64,000 nt of DNA from Apostichopus japonicus (lineage: Eukaryota; Echinodermata; Holothuroidea; Aspidochirotida; Stichopodidae). This document shows, piece after piece, positions 13,142-25,562 of the stretch. The DNA is taken from NCBI RefSeq assembly GCF_037975245.1, contig NC_092565.1:4589499-4653498 (forward strand). Direction: 5' to 3'. The position numbers and the translations under genes were made by a program. The stretch's first letter is position 1. Each line of letters opens with the position of its first letter. The notes under the pieces are model-generated. The model was not told the DNA's origin and did not search any database. It saw only the letters and a program-made list of their open reading frames with translations.

Positions 13142-13541
13142 CAGGGGGTAGGAAGCTTCCAAAAAGTGGGGGGGGGGGAGCACAGCATCAGAGGGGCACT
13201 TTCTCATTCCACAACCACCACTCGATATGCTATATCAACCGATACACACCGGCCATATCACTTAAATATATATGATGCCATCAATACTATTTATTGAGAT
13301 TGTTTATTGTTAACCGTACAACAAAATGATATGGGATGTCATTTTAAAAATAGCATGTAGGCTATACAGACTAAAAATAAATTATTACAATTAAATATTA
13401 AAATTAACAAAGGCTTAAGATATCCAAAAGACAGTTCTTCATCAAAGGGGCACATTTTATTTGCCAGTATAGAACATTTGCTATTTTGGGGAAAAAAGTG
13501 GGGGCACGTGCCCCCGGTGCCTCCCCTGCTCCTACCCCCTG
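13142..13541. mobile_element. hAT-type MITE (400 bp)
   Basis: The left end is CAGGGGGTAGGA and the right end, reverse complemented, is the same 12 bases. Just inside the right end is GGGGGCACGTGCCCCC, typical of hAT ends. The flanking octamers are acccacgt (13134-13141) and acccacaa (13542-13549); 6 of 8 match, consistent with a decayed 8-bp hAT target duplication. It has no coding capacity. Confidence 0.72.
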
Positions 13542-13549
13542 ACCCACAA

Positions 13550-16487
13550 ATATTATAATATGACTTATAATATATATACGCGCGCCACCATTAGAAATGT
13601 AAACTAAGACGAAACAGTTTTTTCTCTCCCCAAATTAAGTTAAAATTTAGTTACGTAATACCTTGATTCACTCTCATTTCTAATTTGGCCAAAAAATCAC
13701 AAAAATTATGCTCAGTATTTGATATTCCTTAACCCTATCTCCCTGCTTAAGTTACTTAACTTTTCATTTGCGTACCTCGAGACACATGCACATGTATTTT
13801 TTTTAATAGCATAATCTTAAAATGAAACAATTGTGTTAAAAGTTCAATCAAAACTTTCTTCTTGGTTTATACGCCTCCCACTCCCGTGCCCCAACCCCAA
13901 CAATTTACTGTTTGAAGGACATGTTACGTCTTATTTTAAGCAATTGAGTTAACAAAAATTGAAGATAGTTCGTCTAGCTACGTCAACTTTTGTATTGCTT
14001 GATGATAGCTATAACGGCACCCTGTTAGTGGTACGGGGTGGGTGGTGAGAGGGTGGGGTGCAGGGAGAGGGTGAGAGAGACTTATAACATTTATTTATGA
14101 TCGTCATTTATTGAATACTAAACAATAATGTAGACCGACTAGATTTGTTGAGAAAATAATACCTCAAACATAAAACTAATTCCATAAGTCATTATTATCA
14201 TCTTCACTAAAAAAACTAAAAGTTTTCTTCAAACTTCTTTCTAAATAATCTAGGCTTTTTTTTTTTTGCACCGTCCTATCGAAGTAATGAAATTTCGTTC
14301 AAAATATTCCTGTTGTGTAATTTTCATGATCCCCGTGTTTTCTAAAGATAAACAAGACATGTCTTAACAAAATTATTCGACTTCTCCTTGTAAATTACTT
14401 CAATTGCGGTGTCCTCCATCAAACCAAACACGTTTTTTAATTAATTATCAATTTAGGAAACTTCTGCTTTCGCGAGAATCTGACCTTGACTTTCAGCCAA
14501 TTTCTTTAGGCCTAGAGGGTGCTTCGTGATCACATGACAATTAAGAACCAATAACCAGTACCCTAATTGCATTTGGTCGGCAGATGATACTTAGCTTTTG
14601 GCATTTTTCTCGACATTCCTCCTATTACAACGTAGCTGAAAAAGCCATTGCACTTTTTGGCGGAGAAAGAAAATTGAATTTCAAGGTTTGATGCGGGCCT
14701 CATCTAACGTCATGCCGAAACGGGACCCGTGAACAAAATTGCTTAAAAAATGTTGCGTCACTAGAAGCCAAAGGGGATAATCTTTCGTCCAAGTTTAAAA
14801 TTAAGTTAAATACGAGTTTAATGAAAGCTTAGATTGTCCGGGAGTTTTTTCAAAGTTTCTGATGCACAGTGAGTTGCTTTAGAAAATGTTTCAAATCGTT
14901 TGGTTACAAAATATACATCTGGGCTCAGAGAGCCTTCTTTCTTCTCTCCTGAGCTAACCGATTAATAACGAGTATAATAATTAGAGAACCAGAAACACAA
15001 ACACATATACCATCGTAGGAGTTCTTCATATCTAGACATGTAAAAGATTGGTTAGGCATGCATGCATAATGCCTAACGATAACAGTATACCCAGACTCCC
15101 TAATTAAAGATAACGTGGCGGTATAGCCAAGCGCTTATATTGGTCAACTATATATGTATACATGTTATTGATGACATATAAAGCATACCACTCCATTGTC
15201 TCACTCGGTTTCTTCAGAACAGCTTTTGTTGAGTTTTGAGTTTCATGACCAGGTTATGATCATTTTATCAAGATTGTAATTGGTCCGACTTAGATACTCT
15301 TCTTTATATTTACCAAAAAATATTATTTAGTTGGTAATCATTTTCCAAAAGCAAATCTTTTGAAGAAAAAAAAAACGGTACCACAACCGAGATAACGGTA
15401 AGCTTTCTAATGTTCTGGTGCTAATTTTGATTTCTTTGTTTATCATTTTGGCAGCGTAGAATAAGATGGAAAGGGGAGAGGAGGGCGCAACCTCGTATAC
15501 CTCCCCCCCCCCCCCCACTGGCAGACAGAATATAACAAACAATCCTAGTAAATCAATAAACGTATGAGGGGGTAAAACCTTAGCAGTCAAATTTTTTTAT
15601 TTTTAACCCATATCCGTTGAGTTTTCCCGTCGTCTATTACTTTGATTGTGCAAGCAGGTACTTGGATTGAACAAAGACGCAATGTTTATTAGGTGACGGA
15701 CCGTCCCATATATGTAGTGTGTGCCTTAGGGTGAATCCATTCCACAAATAAATCCAAAGCTAATTACTTCTGCCCGATAACGATGCATGTAACTAAGATC
15801 TTGTCGTCTTCATCTCTTCATCAGATAATCTGCCTAATAGCATGTAAACTCAGTAAGTCAGCCGTTTTGGAAGTTATGACAGGGAAACAGAAAGAGAAAT
15901 GAATATGCATGTTGCGACTTTGTTCAAGACCAAAATGGAAGACAAGCATTGTTATAGGTTCAATAATCACCTTTTTCTTTTATATCACATGTTAGGCAAA
16001 CAATTATGGATATATTAAAGGCAAATTCATTTTTATGACCAAAAAAAAAAAAAGCATAACCTGCACATAATTATTTCACACAAAAAAAGAGAGCAAATTT
16101 CGTATGGATATTTGCGATCAAAGACGTGGATAATGCATGCATGGATGAGGTAAGAAGTGTAGCAAACATGAATATGCAACGATTACATCACAGACCAACT
16201 TTTCCTAGGTTTTAAGCATCGAATTGGGACAATCTTGCAAAAATCTACCTTCGTGACATTTTCAAGGCATTTTTCCCTGACAGTCATGAGAACAAGTATA
16301 TGAATATCCTGTTTCTGTTAGATAAAGGTTCGGAAATATTCGCAATGTCAATACCAGCGCTTTGAAGCATGATATGGGAGGACAGTATAGAGTAGTATTA
16401 ACATATGGAAATTAGCCCCAACTGGCTGTTATTAGAGTAAAAGTCATGCCGAATCCATAAACCTATTTTTATTTTTTTTAATTGCAG
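13550..16487. other. Upstream region of the bHLH gene
   Basis: No coding exon recognised. A C-run sits at 15502-15516. ATGGATGAG followed by a consensus donor (gtaaga, intron from 16150) could be the end of a 5' untranslated exon. It would join to the acceptor ttttaattgcag at 16487, giving an immediate stop (TAA) before the true ATG at 16492. This is inference only. Confidence 0.35.
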
Positions 16488-16491
16488 TAAC

Positions 16492-16734
16492 ATGGATGTC
16501 AGTGAGATATCGTCATGTGATACCGAATACCAACCGACGGTAACCGTGATATCTGCGTCTGGTACAGAAACGGTATCGACGATGTGTCAATCCTCGTCGG
16601 TTGTTCTGTCTCCCCGGACAGTTAAACTAAGGACGATATCTGAACATAACAATAATTCATTGGATTCGTCAGAGAAATGTCTGTTACCTGGAGATATGGA
16701 AACAGAACTGGAGAAAGAACGAGAATTGATACAG
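16492..16734 (+). CDS. bHLH gene, coding exon 1
   Basis: Encodes residues 1-81 and ends ...ELIQ before the donor gttaat. The acceptor-like ttttttttaattgcag just upstream suggests that transcription starts in an earlier untranslated exon. Confidence 0.8.
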
Positions 16735-18251
16735 GTTAATATCAATACAAAATAAATAATCGTGCTACATGTGATAGAGCAATCCTCGGTCCGATTTAAA
16801 ATTATTCAAACTTTTCGAAGGAATGTCAGTGGTTTGAAAAGTCTTTAAATAGTAGAATCTAATTTAAACAAACGAATAGTGAAGTTTGGTGAGAAATATT
16901 AGGAAGTGAATCTTGTTTTTTTGTTGAAGTTCCTGTGGGCCAAGATAAATAATGTCTTGACATAATTTTTCTTCCATTTCTTAATTAACTTTGAAGAATA
17001 TCTGCCATTCGAATTCAGAATATTTTTTATGTTTCTTATAGTCATCATTGAAAATGCTTCATATAATGCGGTAAGTCAAATATTGAAAAAGTGCAGAAAC
17101 TGCTCAAATATGATATTACCAAACCCCCCCCCCCTTCACCCACCCCTGCGATATCATTGCCCTCTGAAAAAAGACATTTTGTCATGCTGGGGTATTTTCC
17201 TTCAACTTGAGTGAATTATAGCTAATTTGATTTTCTTGTAAAGTTACATTTAATTAGGCCTATTATGTAGTAAAAAAGGAACTTGATTGAATTTAATGTA
17301 ACTTTCTACTATATTTTTCTTCTTCCTTAACTAGAGAAAATCTGCGAGTGACAGAGAAAGATCGCGCATGCGTGATATGAACGATGCGTTCGAAAAACTT
17401 CGCAGTAAGTTAGCACACCGAAAACAACCGGGGAAGAAGATGTCGAAGATCCAGGCATTACGTCACGCGATTGAATACATCACTGATCTAGAAGACACGT
17501 TGAACATGACCGCCAGGCACACAGCGGGTCCTGCTGGGGCCTACTACCATTGGGCAAGAACACGAGGGTTCGTCTACGCACGACAAAAAGTAATTTCCAT
17601 TGCTGTTTTTCCCCCTTTCTCTTTCGTGGATATAGAGGAAAACAAAAACTGTGGCAACACACTGCTTAGCCTAGGCTATCTACTGTACATAGGTACGAGT
17701 GTATAAAAATCAGAGGTTCTGACGTTTGTAAAGTTCGTCTAATGTGAATATTCATGTTCTTTACTGAATGATTTGTGACGTCATTAAATTGACATATTAC
17801 AAGTTGTATTCGTTCATTTTATGACGTAATATTCTGACTAATTTACATGCATTGATTCGGAAACAACTTGATCAAACTGATCCGAATCGCCGAATCTGCC
17901 TTATCTGCTTATAGCGGTCATCACCGTAACTCAGCTCCGGTGATGAAGCTTATTTCCACAGATTCCAACTAGTCTTTCTTTCTTGTTAACCTGCAATCTT
18001 CACCATTGGCATGACAACAGTTCCAAGCCAATGGTATATTCAATTATTGTTTGTGTTTTTCATTGCAGGCACAAGCGGACAGTTTTAACAGTTCCATTCC
18101 CAGTACGTTTGATATGAACTTCACGCAGGCGCACCAAGCACAACAGTTCGTTGCCCCAGATACCTTTGCTGCAACGCAATCGCCGGAGCTAATGGCGAAC
18201 TTACAAACACAAACGACAACACCTTCGTCGTTTCCCCAATCGTACCAATGA
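16492..18251 (+). CDS. Group A bHLH transcription factor (three coding exons, 226 aa)
   Basis: Coding exons 16492-16734, 17335-17589 and 18069-18251 join in phase 0 and give 226 residues. The bHLH domain starts at the exon 2 boundary. The basic region (about 82-94, [13 protein letters not shown]) keeps the E-box-contacting Glu89 and the ERxR pattern. Helix 1 (about 95-108) is [13 protein letters not shown], the loop (109-116) is HRKQPGKK, and helix 2 (117-137) is [21 protein letters not shown]. Such proteins dimerise with E-proteins in the nucleus and bind CANNTG sites to specify cell fate. The N-terminal 81 residues are Ser/Thr-rich and acidic near the end, and the C-terminal 60 residues are Gln/Ala/Thr-rich and low in structure; both look like regulatory tails. 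I cannot assign the orthology group. Features of the Mesp/mesogenin, Atonal/Ferd3l-Ptf1a and Achaete-scute families are mixed. The start ATG has A at -3 and G at +4 and lies four bases after a good splice acceptor. Confidence 0.85.
17335..17589 (+). CDS. bHLH gene, coding exon 2 (bHLH domain)
   Basis: Encodes residues 82-166 after the acceptor cttccttaactag, and contains the whole bHLH domain. The donor is aaaaa|gtaatt. Without splicing the frame runs on into the intron to 17706. Confidence 0.85.
18069..18251 (+). CDS. bHLH gene, coding exon 3
   Basis: Encodes residues 167-226, from the acceptor ttcattgcag to TGA. Its Gln-rich tail ([15 protein letters not shown]) closes the frame in phase 0. 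Confidence 0.78.
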   Translation, partial: AQADSFNSSIPSTFDMNFTQAHQAQQFVAPDTFAATQSPELMANLQTQTTTPSSFPQSYQ

Positions 18252-21140
18252 GTGAGTGAGTGAACGACCACCGTTACGACGCTTACTGCGAGTGGCTATA
18301 TATCGAACACTGGGGCGGACTTGCCGCTCGGGTATTCGGGCAGTGCCTGAGGGCCGAGCTTAGCAATAAGGACACGCCCATTAACATCCATAATCACCAA
18401 TCAAATCAGATATTTCCGCTTACGCACAAATCTGTTCCAATATCGTGGGACTTAGCTATATGTAAGAAGATGGCTCAATGTTTACACCTTTTCTTAGGAG
18501 GGTCGCAGTGACCGTTTGGCCCGAGAGGCACAGATCAACGTCAATTCATCTCTGATGTCGAACAAATCCCACCGAGTTATACATTTGTTTTGTCAGAGTC
18601 AAATATTTTTGTTTCTAAAACAAGAAAATTTATGAAATAATGGATGGATAAGAAGGAAGACATTTTTTATCCGTCAAATACTGTCATCGTCGAAGAAATT
18701 TACAAAAAAAGAATGAAATATCAAATTTTTGATTGACTGTTCCTGTTAATAAGAATAATCATATTTTTTGCCAATTTATTCAAAGTTTCCTATGAATACA
18801 TATATTGTATGTTATCCCACAAACTTTTGATATGTCAACCATGCAGTTTCTCATTATGTCATGTAGTTTAAACTATATCTCTACTCAAGCGTATATACTT
18901 GCTCCACACCTCTGGAAAATTAGGCTGAACCTTTCAAAGCAAAAATGATTAGCTCACCAAGAAGTTATCAATGTTAGATAGTTCTGTCTACAGTTTATTT
19001 TACCTTAACTAATTTGTATTAATTGGACTCTATACGGCTTCCATAAATAATCTCGTTCACTTGTTAGTTCTCAAATGCTTTAGTAAATTATTAAGTGCTT
19101 CCTGATCAATTTCTGGTGGAATCTCAGAGGCGGATCTAAGGAGGTTGGGTGGGTGGGGGGGGGGGGGGTTGATGTACAATCACTCCATTTTCAACCTAAC
19201 ACAAAATCTAAAAGTGCCGGTAGTTATCATAGCATAAACTTGAGTTAGCCGTGTGCATTATATTACTTAGAATTTGCACCATTTGACGATAAAACAAATT
19301 CTGGGGAGGGGGGAGGCAACCCCCGAAACCCATTCATTGGAAGTCAGATTCAATGACCCATTGCCTAACCACTTTCTTTAAAAAAAAAATCATGGATCCT
19401 CCCCTGAAATTATACTGTGAATATGTCACACAAGATTTTTCTTCTCGATCAAGAAGGTGCTTTAGCTGGTAATGAGTACAAAATAGTTAATAATAATCAC
19501 AATTTCAGCCTCGATTCATTTTCGTAAAGTTCACAAGGGTGTGTATATGTATCACCGCTGTGATAGTGTGTTAAAGATGTACGCGAATCACTGATGTTTG
19601 TTCTGAATTTCTTGAAGGATTAACATTTTCCGTGACATCATTGTCAACTGAAACTCACAGTTTAGCCTTTTGTTGAATATATTTTATTGAGGAGTGGGGG
19701 GGGGGGGGAGGGGGCCTGGGGAGATCAGTTGGGATTAACCCAAGTTTGTATTAAGAAAAAGCTCATGATATAGGGCGTACTTAGTTCCAATTTGAATAAA
19801 AAAGGCAAATAATGAAATGAACTATAGGCTACATTACGTACGTTGCAGTACGTTGCTGTATGGTATAGTTGGTGTTATTTAGATTCTTTTTATCTTAAAT
19901 TATTATTTTATCGTCAGCTTCAGATAAAACAAAATAATTCACAGCATTTATTTATATTATATCGTTATTTTGGTTCGTTGTCACGACATGTATTATACTA
20001 CAATTTGTACTTAAATTCCACCACAATATTTGAGATAGAGAGAGAGAGAGTTAGATTAGTATCAAAATAAATGAAGTCTTCGTGTGTGAATTATCCACTC
20101 TGCAATATTTCTTTTTCTTAAAAATACATGTTTCAAATATGGATATATCAATGTTCTCATTTCTTTTGTCTTGTTTTCTGATCCTTTCGGTGACGACATC
20201 AAATTGCAGGTCATACCGATGTGAAAAATCTCGGTCACTTGTTATAGAACTGAACTACTAATATCCGATTATATGAATCCTGAGATGTGTAAGCCCTAAC
20301 CAAATAGAGCCACGACACTAAAATGTGTGTGGGGGGGGGGGGGCATTTGATAGTGTGTCCCCACCTACCCATTGATATGGTCATCAAATAATTTAGTAAA
20401 TAGAAGGAAAAAAACAGTCTGGTAAGTTACTTGAAATATCATGATATATATTTTGTGAGTTTGACACCGGCATTGACATTTTTCGACAAATCTGCAAATT
20501 GCGCGTGGAAAGTAAGGAAAGAATGGCTGGGCTTTCAGCCAAGTAACATACTGAATGACCAAATTTGATTGCATCTGAAACATTATTAGGGTGAATTGAG
20601 TAATTGTTTGCTCAGAATATAAAAGTGCCCGCAAAAATCGTTATTAGTGGTTACTTGTGTTAATCTTCTACAGTATATCACCACTAGAAAAGGTAAATAA
20701 GTGAAAATAAATGAATCACTGGCCAAGGATGGATTGCGGGAAAGGGCTTTGTATTCTGTAATATTTATGTATATTCCAGGCACCGGTATGACGGGGTACA
20801 TAGTTCTCGAAGTTTGCATTGACGATCAAGCATCACGAGCGGCATATTGTTTTAAGGAACATGGCATGGTATACAGCAGAGATTCCGATAAAGAAATCAT
20901 TAATGTTTCAATACTTCGTCAATGTGACGGTAACATGCAAATCCAGGCCTCACTAAATGTAAGGTCAGATGGGATTCCAACCCAGGATCAATCAGGGGTC
21001 CGGTAAAATACTGAGGGATCCAGGGAAAAATTATAACGGATACAATATTCTCATTTTCATATCATATGCTTAGGATAAATGAAGAAACGATAAAAGGGAC
21101 AAAGGCGGGAAGAACGCATGACTGAAAAGAGAAAGAAAGA
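18252..21140 (+). other. bHLH 3' flank and intergenic DNA
   Basis: The 3' UTR presumably lies here. An AATAAA occurs at 19795-19800, but no GT-rich element makes it convincing. G-runs sit at 19155-19168, 19696-19708 and 20331-20342. A (GA)n stretch lies at 20034-20049. A 101-aa frame at 20701-21006 has no family I recognise. Confidence 0.4.
19125..19406. mobile_element. Possible degraded hAT-type MITE
   Basis: The left end is CAGAGGCGGATCTAAGGAG and the right end, reverse complemented, is CAGGGGAGGATCCATGATT. About 13 of 19 positions match and the composition is hAT-like. The flanking octamers (tggaatct and aaattata) do not match, so an 8-bp target duplication is not preserved. Weak call. 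Confidence 0.35.
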
Positions 21141-21260
21141 ATAGATTAACATGAGAAAGAACTGATTAACATGAGAAAGAACAGATTAACATGAGAAAGA
21201 ACAGATTAACATGAGAAAGAACAGATTAACATGAGAAAGAACAGATTAAGGTGAGAAAGA
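21141..21260. repeat. 20-bp minisatellite, six copies
   Basis: The unit acagattaacatgagaaaga is repeated six times in exact 20-bp register. The first, second and last units carry one or two substitutions. It is a purine-rich array. Confidence 0.97.
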
Positions 21261-23576
21261 TAGGAAGGTGGAGTACCTATAGCTTACAAATAATTACATT
21301 CTTGCAAGTTCTGCCTTCAGTCTCCTTTTAAAAGAATTAAAGTGATTTGTCAGCTTTATCAGAAGAAGAAAGATGATGACACAAGGTTTAGCAGTAGTTG
21401 TTGAGGAGTAATTTACCAAGGCTGAGTATATTGTGATGGTTCACTGTATGCAAAAACATTTCTATTACGAGTATAGTGATGGAATAATTGGAAACACTCG
21501 AACACTTACTGCTACAATAGTTATAAATAAAGCAGTCTGCCGTACAGTAAATGAATCTCTCTGATCATGAGCAAATTGTACAGGCGACAGGTAGGATCAT
21601 GACGACTGGGTTGATGAGTAAGTATCTTAATAAATCTATTTTGCTAGAATTTGCGTTTCAACCTGCAGGCATGGGTTGAACATTTGTGTTCTGCATAAAA
21701 TAGATTTCACACTTTCTGACACAGAATATCCATGTAATGCGTGATGTAAGGCACTATGCAAAATTCTAAACGGTAATGATTTCAGTCCAGGTTGAATTTC
21801 TATAGCACATCATTAATGTTTGAGAAAACGACCATTTTAACATCTCAGGCTCACCAATTAAAGTGACAAGCTGATCAACTGAACTAGCTGGACTATCGAG
21901 TGACCATTATTAGGTCGTTTCATAAAAAGGTTAAACCTTTAATAGGCACAAATGAAATTCTTATAGGCTAATGCATTATAAATTTGCGAACTGGACAAAA
22001 TGGTGTTGTTTTCATCTACAGATGCGCTGTTGTTTTTTTAATACGAAGATAAAGGAATTTATTTTGCTTGAGTTTATAGAATTTCTAAAAGAATAAATGA
22101 GAAACAGTAACATTTACGCTTGTATTTAGAAGCCGATGCCATCATCAATTTCTCCCTAAAGGAGCATTCCAGAGATTTAGCATATATTATACATGAATAT
22201 CTTGAAATCCGGGATAGCTGTATAGGAACATAATAAGAACTCATAATGTATCTTTTTTGTTGATTTATGAAGGCTAAAACTTCTGCCTAAAGTCATTCTG
22301 TAAAGACAATTCAGGAATTATTGTTCGAATATTATTGGAGGAAATACAGGGAACTCGTGCACTTTTGAAAGCCAAACTCGTAAAATAGCGATTAGAAGCA
22401 ATCAATTATTAATCAATTTGACAGGCCAATGACACGATATCATAATACACAGACAATTTTAACAATACAATTCTGCATAGCGTCCTCTATTTTCCTTGGG
22501 TCGCCATTATTGTCAAAAATGAATGTAATTAAAACGTGTTTCGAGTACAAAACTTTATAATGTTGACAAAAACGACTTCATGTTTCATTTGACGAGGTAA
22601 TACAAATCATAATATTGTCTTTATATGACTTCCAAAACTTGTAGCATCAAATGAACAACGTGAGTCAAAACGATAGTTTTCAGAAGTGGAGGGCGGGAAA
22701 CGGAAAGGTACTGAAATCAAACTTTGCAATGGATCTTGCAAGTATATCTTTTTTTGTGGTATATCAAAGATGTGAGCTGCTCTTGTCATGAAAGTGGAAC
22801 GATCTCTTAGCATTAACGACGTTTTGTCTGTATATAAACTGTGAACCTGTATATTTAAATAGTTAAAGAGGGAGGTTGGGATGATGAAGGATGAAAATTG
22901 GTGATCTGGTCACGGAATGCAAACTTTTCCTTATTAATAGTATATATTTCTTTTGACTCCCTGCATCCACCTCAGACGATCATTTTGGGCGGCCTTATGA
23001 TACATTTCCTGCTGAGCATGAACTTAGTGCTATGCGTTGTCTGGGGAGGGTGGGGGAGGGGTATGGGACAAAATTCACCTTGAAAATTGCTATCAAATTG
23101 TAACACGTTCCGTATAACAGACTTGAGATACAAATGAATATGTTATGAAAGGGTATATTAGCCCTATGACCAGCTGATCAGCTTAAATCACAGGTGTGCA
23201 TACAAAATCCGGCTCGCTGGCCTTCGCAAAGTCTTGTATGTATATTGTGGATGGAGGGCTTATATATATGACCTGAGCATACCAAAACAATGAGCAGATG
23301 TCAATGTGGAAACTTTCTGTTGCCAATATAGTGCAATATTTGCATTTTTATTACGCCGGGGAAGCGGAACATCCCTAAGTGATGAGGCCCGATTCCCACA
23401 TGTGGCCCACAACATTAATTTCGGGCCAACGGGTACCTGTTGTAGCCTACGTATAGGAGCGCAGCAGTGCTGTGACACGAATGTATCAGTTCAAACTTAA
23501 AAGCACATGCGTGTAAAACAAGGTGCACTGAGGTACATGCCTATATGTCAATTCATCTAATTCCTCCTACTGGAGA
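21261..23576. other. Gene-free stretch
   Basis: No exon, RNA gene or mobile element that I can support. A G-rich stretch lies at 23042-23066. Confidence 0.45.
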
Positions 23577-23591
23577 GTTCCTATCAGAGTT

Positions 23592-23790
23592 GGGGACTCG
23601 AGTCAGGGACTCGGACTCGAGTCCGACTCGAGTCGCAAATTTTAGGACTTGAGACTCGACTCGAGACTCGGCTGTCAGAGACTTGGGACTTGACTTGAGA
23701 CTTGCCCAAAAAGTTAGCAAAGACTTGGGACTTGACTTGAGACTTGCTTTCAAAAGACTCGGTTTTTCTACTAGAGACTTGTTTGTATTT
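23592..23790. repeat. Left subterminal array of GACTYGAGACTTG units
   Basis: Degenerate 10-bp units alternate between gactcgagtc and gagacttgac. Translation of the other strand gives the artefact KSQVKSQV. The array matches the one at the other end of the same element. Confidence 0.85.
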
Positions 23791-23860
23791 CACAATTTTC
23801 TAATCATTAAATAACTTCATAAGTTGATATCGATAATAAATAATTATGGTTTCGTGTACG

Positions 23861-25117
23861 CAGGGCCATCTTAAGTGATCACCGGGCCCTGGGCCCGGCA
23901 ATGGAGCGGGGCCCATCAATCAAGTGAGTTCGAAAATAGTTGCGTGAAAAATTGACATCCTTGACAATCGCTCAAGCATAGACATGCCTGCATTTACCAC
24001 CCCTCCCTATGTCGCGCATAAAGCATAAAACTTTAGCTGAATAACATACGTGATATATCTAAAAAATGAAATACATTATAGAAGAGAAATCTTCCAGTTG
24101 CCCTCCATCCCTTCCCTAATAATACTGGACTTACCATTTGTAGCACCCTTGTGTTGAGTCTTTCAACTGAGAGGGAGGTGTAGGCGGTTTTACACTATCT
24201 AACGCAACGTAGTCGCCAAGAACATGAAGTATTTTTAAGGGAGGGCCCGAGGAACATGAACTTATAGCATGCTCCTCATGGTGAAACATAATTGCACCTA
24301 TTAGGTGAATTGAGTGTACTGTTAATAGTAGGAGAGACTAGTGTAGGTTCTTATGACCAACTAGACCGGTTTCTGCTTTCAAACTTCATAGGAGGAGCTT
24401 CATCAGTAGTAGCCTTTGAATATTTTATATTCGGCCTGGGCGTCTCATTCTCAAAATGCATCTATTTTCTGTACACAAGTTTTTATGGACTCGTGGTGCA
24501 GCTATAAGAGCATCTAAAAGAGCTTCGTGTGAACCTTGAGAGTCAGCTGATTCTTCGTTAGTACGAAACCTTGAGTTAACAAGTAAATCTTTGAGATTTT
24601 GGGCCCTATTGTAGGCTAGAATCGGTTCTTTTGGAAACAGTTTGGATAAATGTTGCGTTTTGCGAGATTAAGTGCCAATGTTTCTAAAGTGTTTTTTTTT
24701 TCTTCAAATGCGTGGTTTTGATATGGGGTGTAAAGGTGAGCTTGAACACAAGTGGTGGTTACTTTTGTTTAGGTTTGGTAGTGAGGTATTGCCCACGGTT
24801 TTCAAATTTTATGCCTTTCGTGGCTGAGGCAGTTTCCTCTTTCTTATAGTTACGGAGTAACAGTTTCTCTGTGTAAGCCTTCGGGGCATTGTATATTCCA
24901 GGGTTGCCAACTCAGATTTGAATATTTAATGTCAAACTCTCAAGTGTTTCACCAACTCTCGTCACAAGTTGTCAAGTATCGAATTCAATCAGGCATAATG
25001 GCCTATTCAATAAGTTTTCCTCCCAGATTAAGACACGGGGTTACTGTGATTGCGGGGCCACTGACATCGCGGGACCCTGGGCCAGGGCCAGTGGGCCCAT
25101 GCGTTAAGACGGCCCTG
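23861..25117. mobile_element. Second hAT-type element nested in the first
   Basis: The left end is CAGGGCCATCTTAAGTGATC and the right end, reverse complemented, is CAGGGCCGTCTTAACGCATG; 13 of the first 14 bases match. Both ends run into GGGCCC-rich sequence. The flanks are cgtgtacg (23853-23860) and cgcgtacg (25118-25125), 7 of 8 matching. Its inner sequence shows no intact transposase. It must be younger than the outer element that it interrupts. A CAGGGTTGCCAACTC motif near 24899 may be a fragment of a third element. Confidence 0.75.
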
Positions 25118-25376
25118 CGCGTACGCTCGAATTACGAGCGCCCAACGACGACTACAGGCGTTACCATAACTACCATTGGCTTGGTTGAATATTTCATCCA
25201 GGGCTGCTGTTTGGCTGAAAGTTGGCCTTTTTCAATAAAACAGTGGCTAGCAAATTTTGAGGTAATTTGTTCCGTGGCGTGTGCCCCGGTTTTGCTATTC
25301 GGCTGTTTAATTTATACCACATAATTCCTGGAACACTGTTACATTATTCGTAGCCTGCATCATTGTATTCAAACTT

Positions 25377-25562
25377 CAAAGACTTGAGACTTGACTTGGG
25401 ACTTGCTCATAGGGACTTGAGACTTGACTCGAGACTCGACCTCCAAAGACTTGAGACTTGACTTGAGACTCGCTCAAAATTTTCAAGGTGACTTGAGACT
25501 TGACTTGAGACTTGCTGGTAAAGACTTGAGACTTGACTTGAGACTTGCAGCTAGGGACTTGT
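25377..25562. repeat. Right subterminal array of GACTTGAGACTTG units
   Basis: Units of gacttgagacttgacttg, spaced by short unique words (ctcatagg, ctccaaa, gctggtaaa), lie just inside the right end of the outer hAT element. Confidence 0.85.

Noticed and set aside
15118-15145. tRNA A-box-like word (ggcggtatagccaagcg)
   Set aside because: No B box at the required distance and no cloverleaf; probably chance.
20701-21006. 101-aa open frame on the + strand, with an acceptor-like tatattccag inside
   Set aside because: I recognise no family, and no partner exon could be linked. It may be a relic, but I cannot support a gene.
24929-25324. 131-aa open frame on the + strand
   Set aside because: It runs across the right end and target duplication of the nested hAT element, so it is an accident of the insertion.
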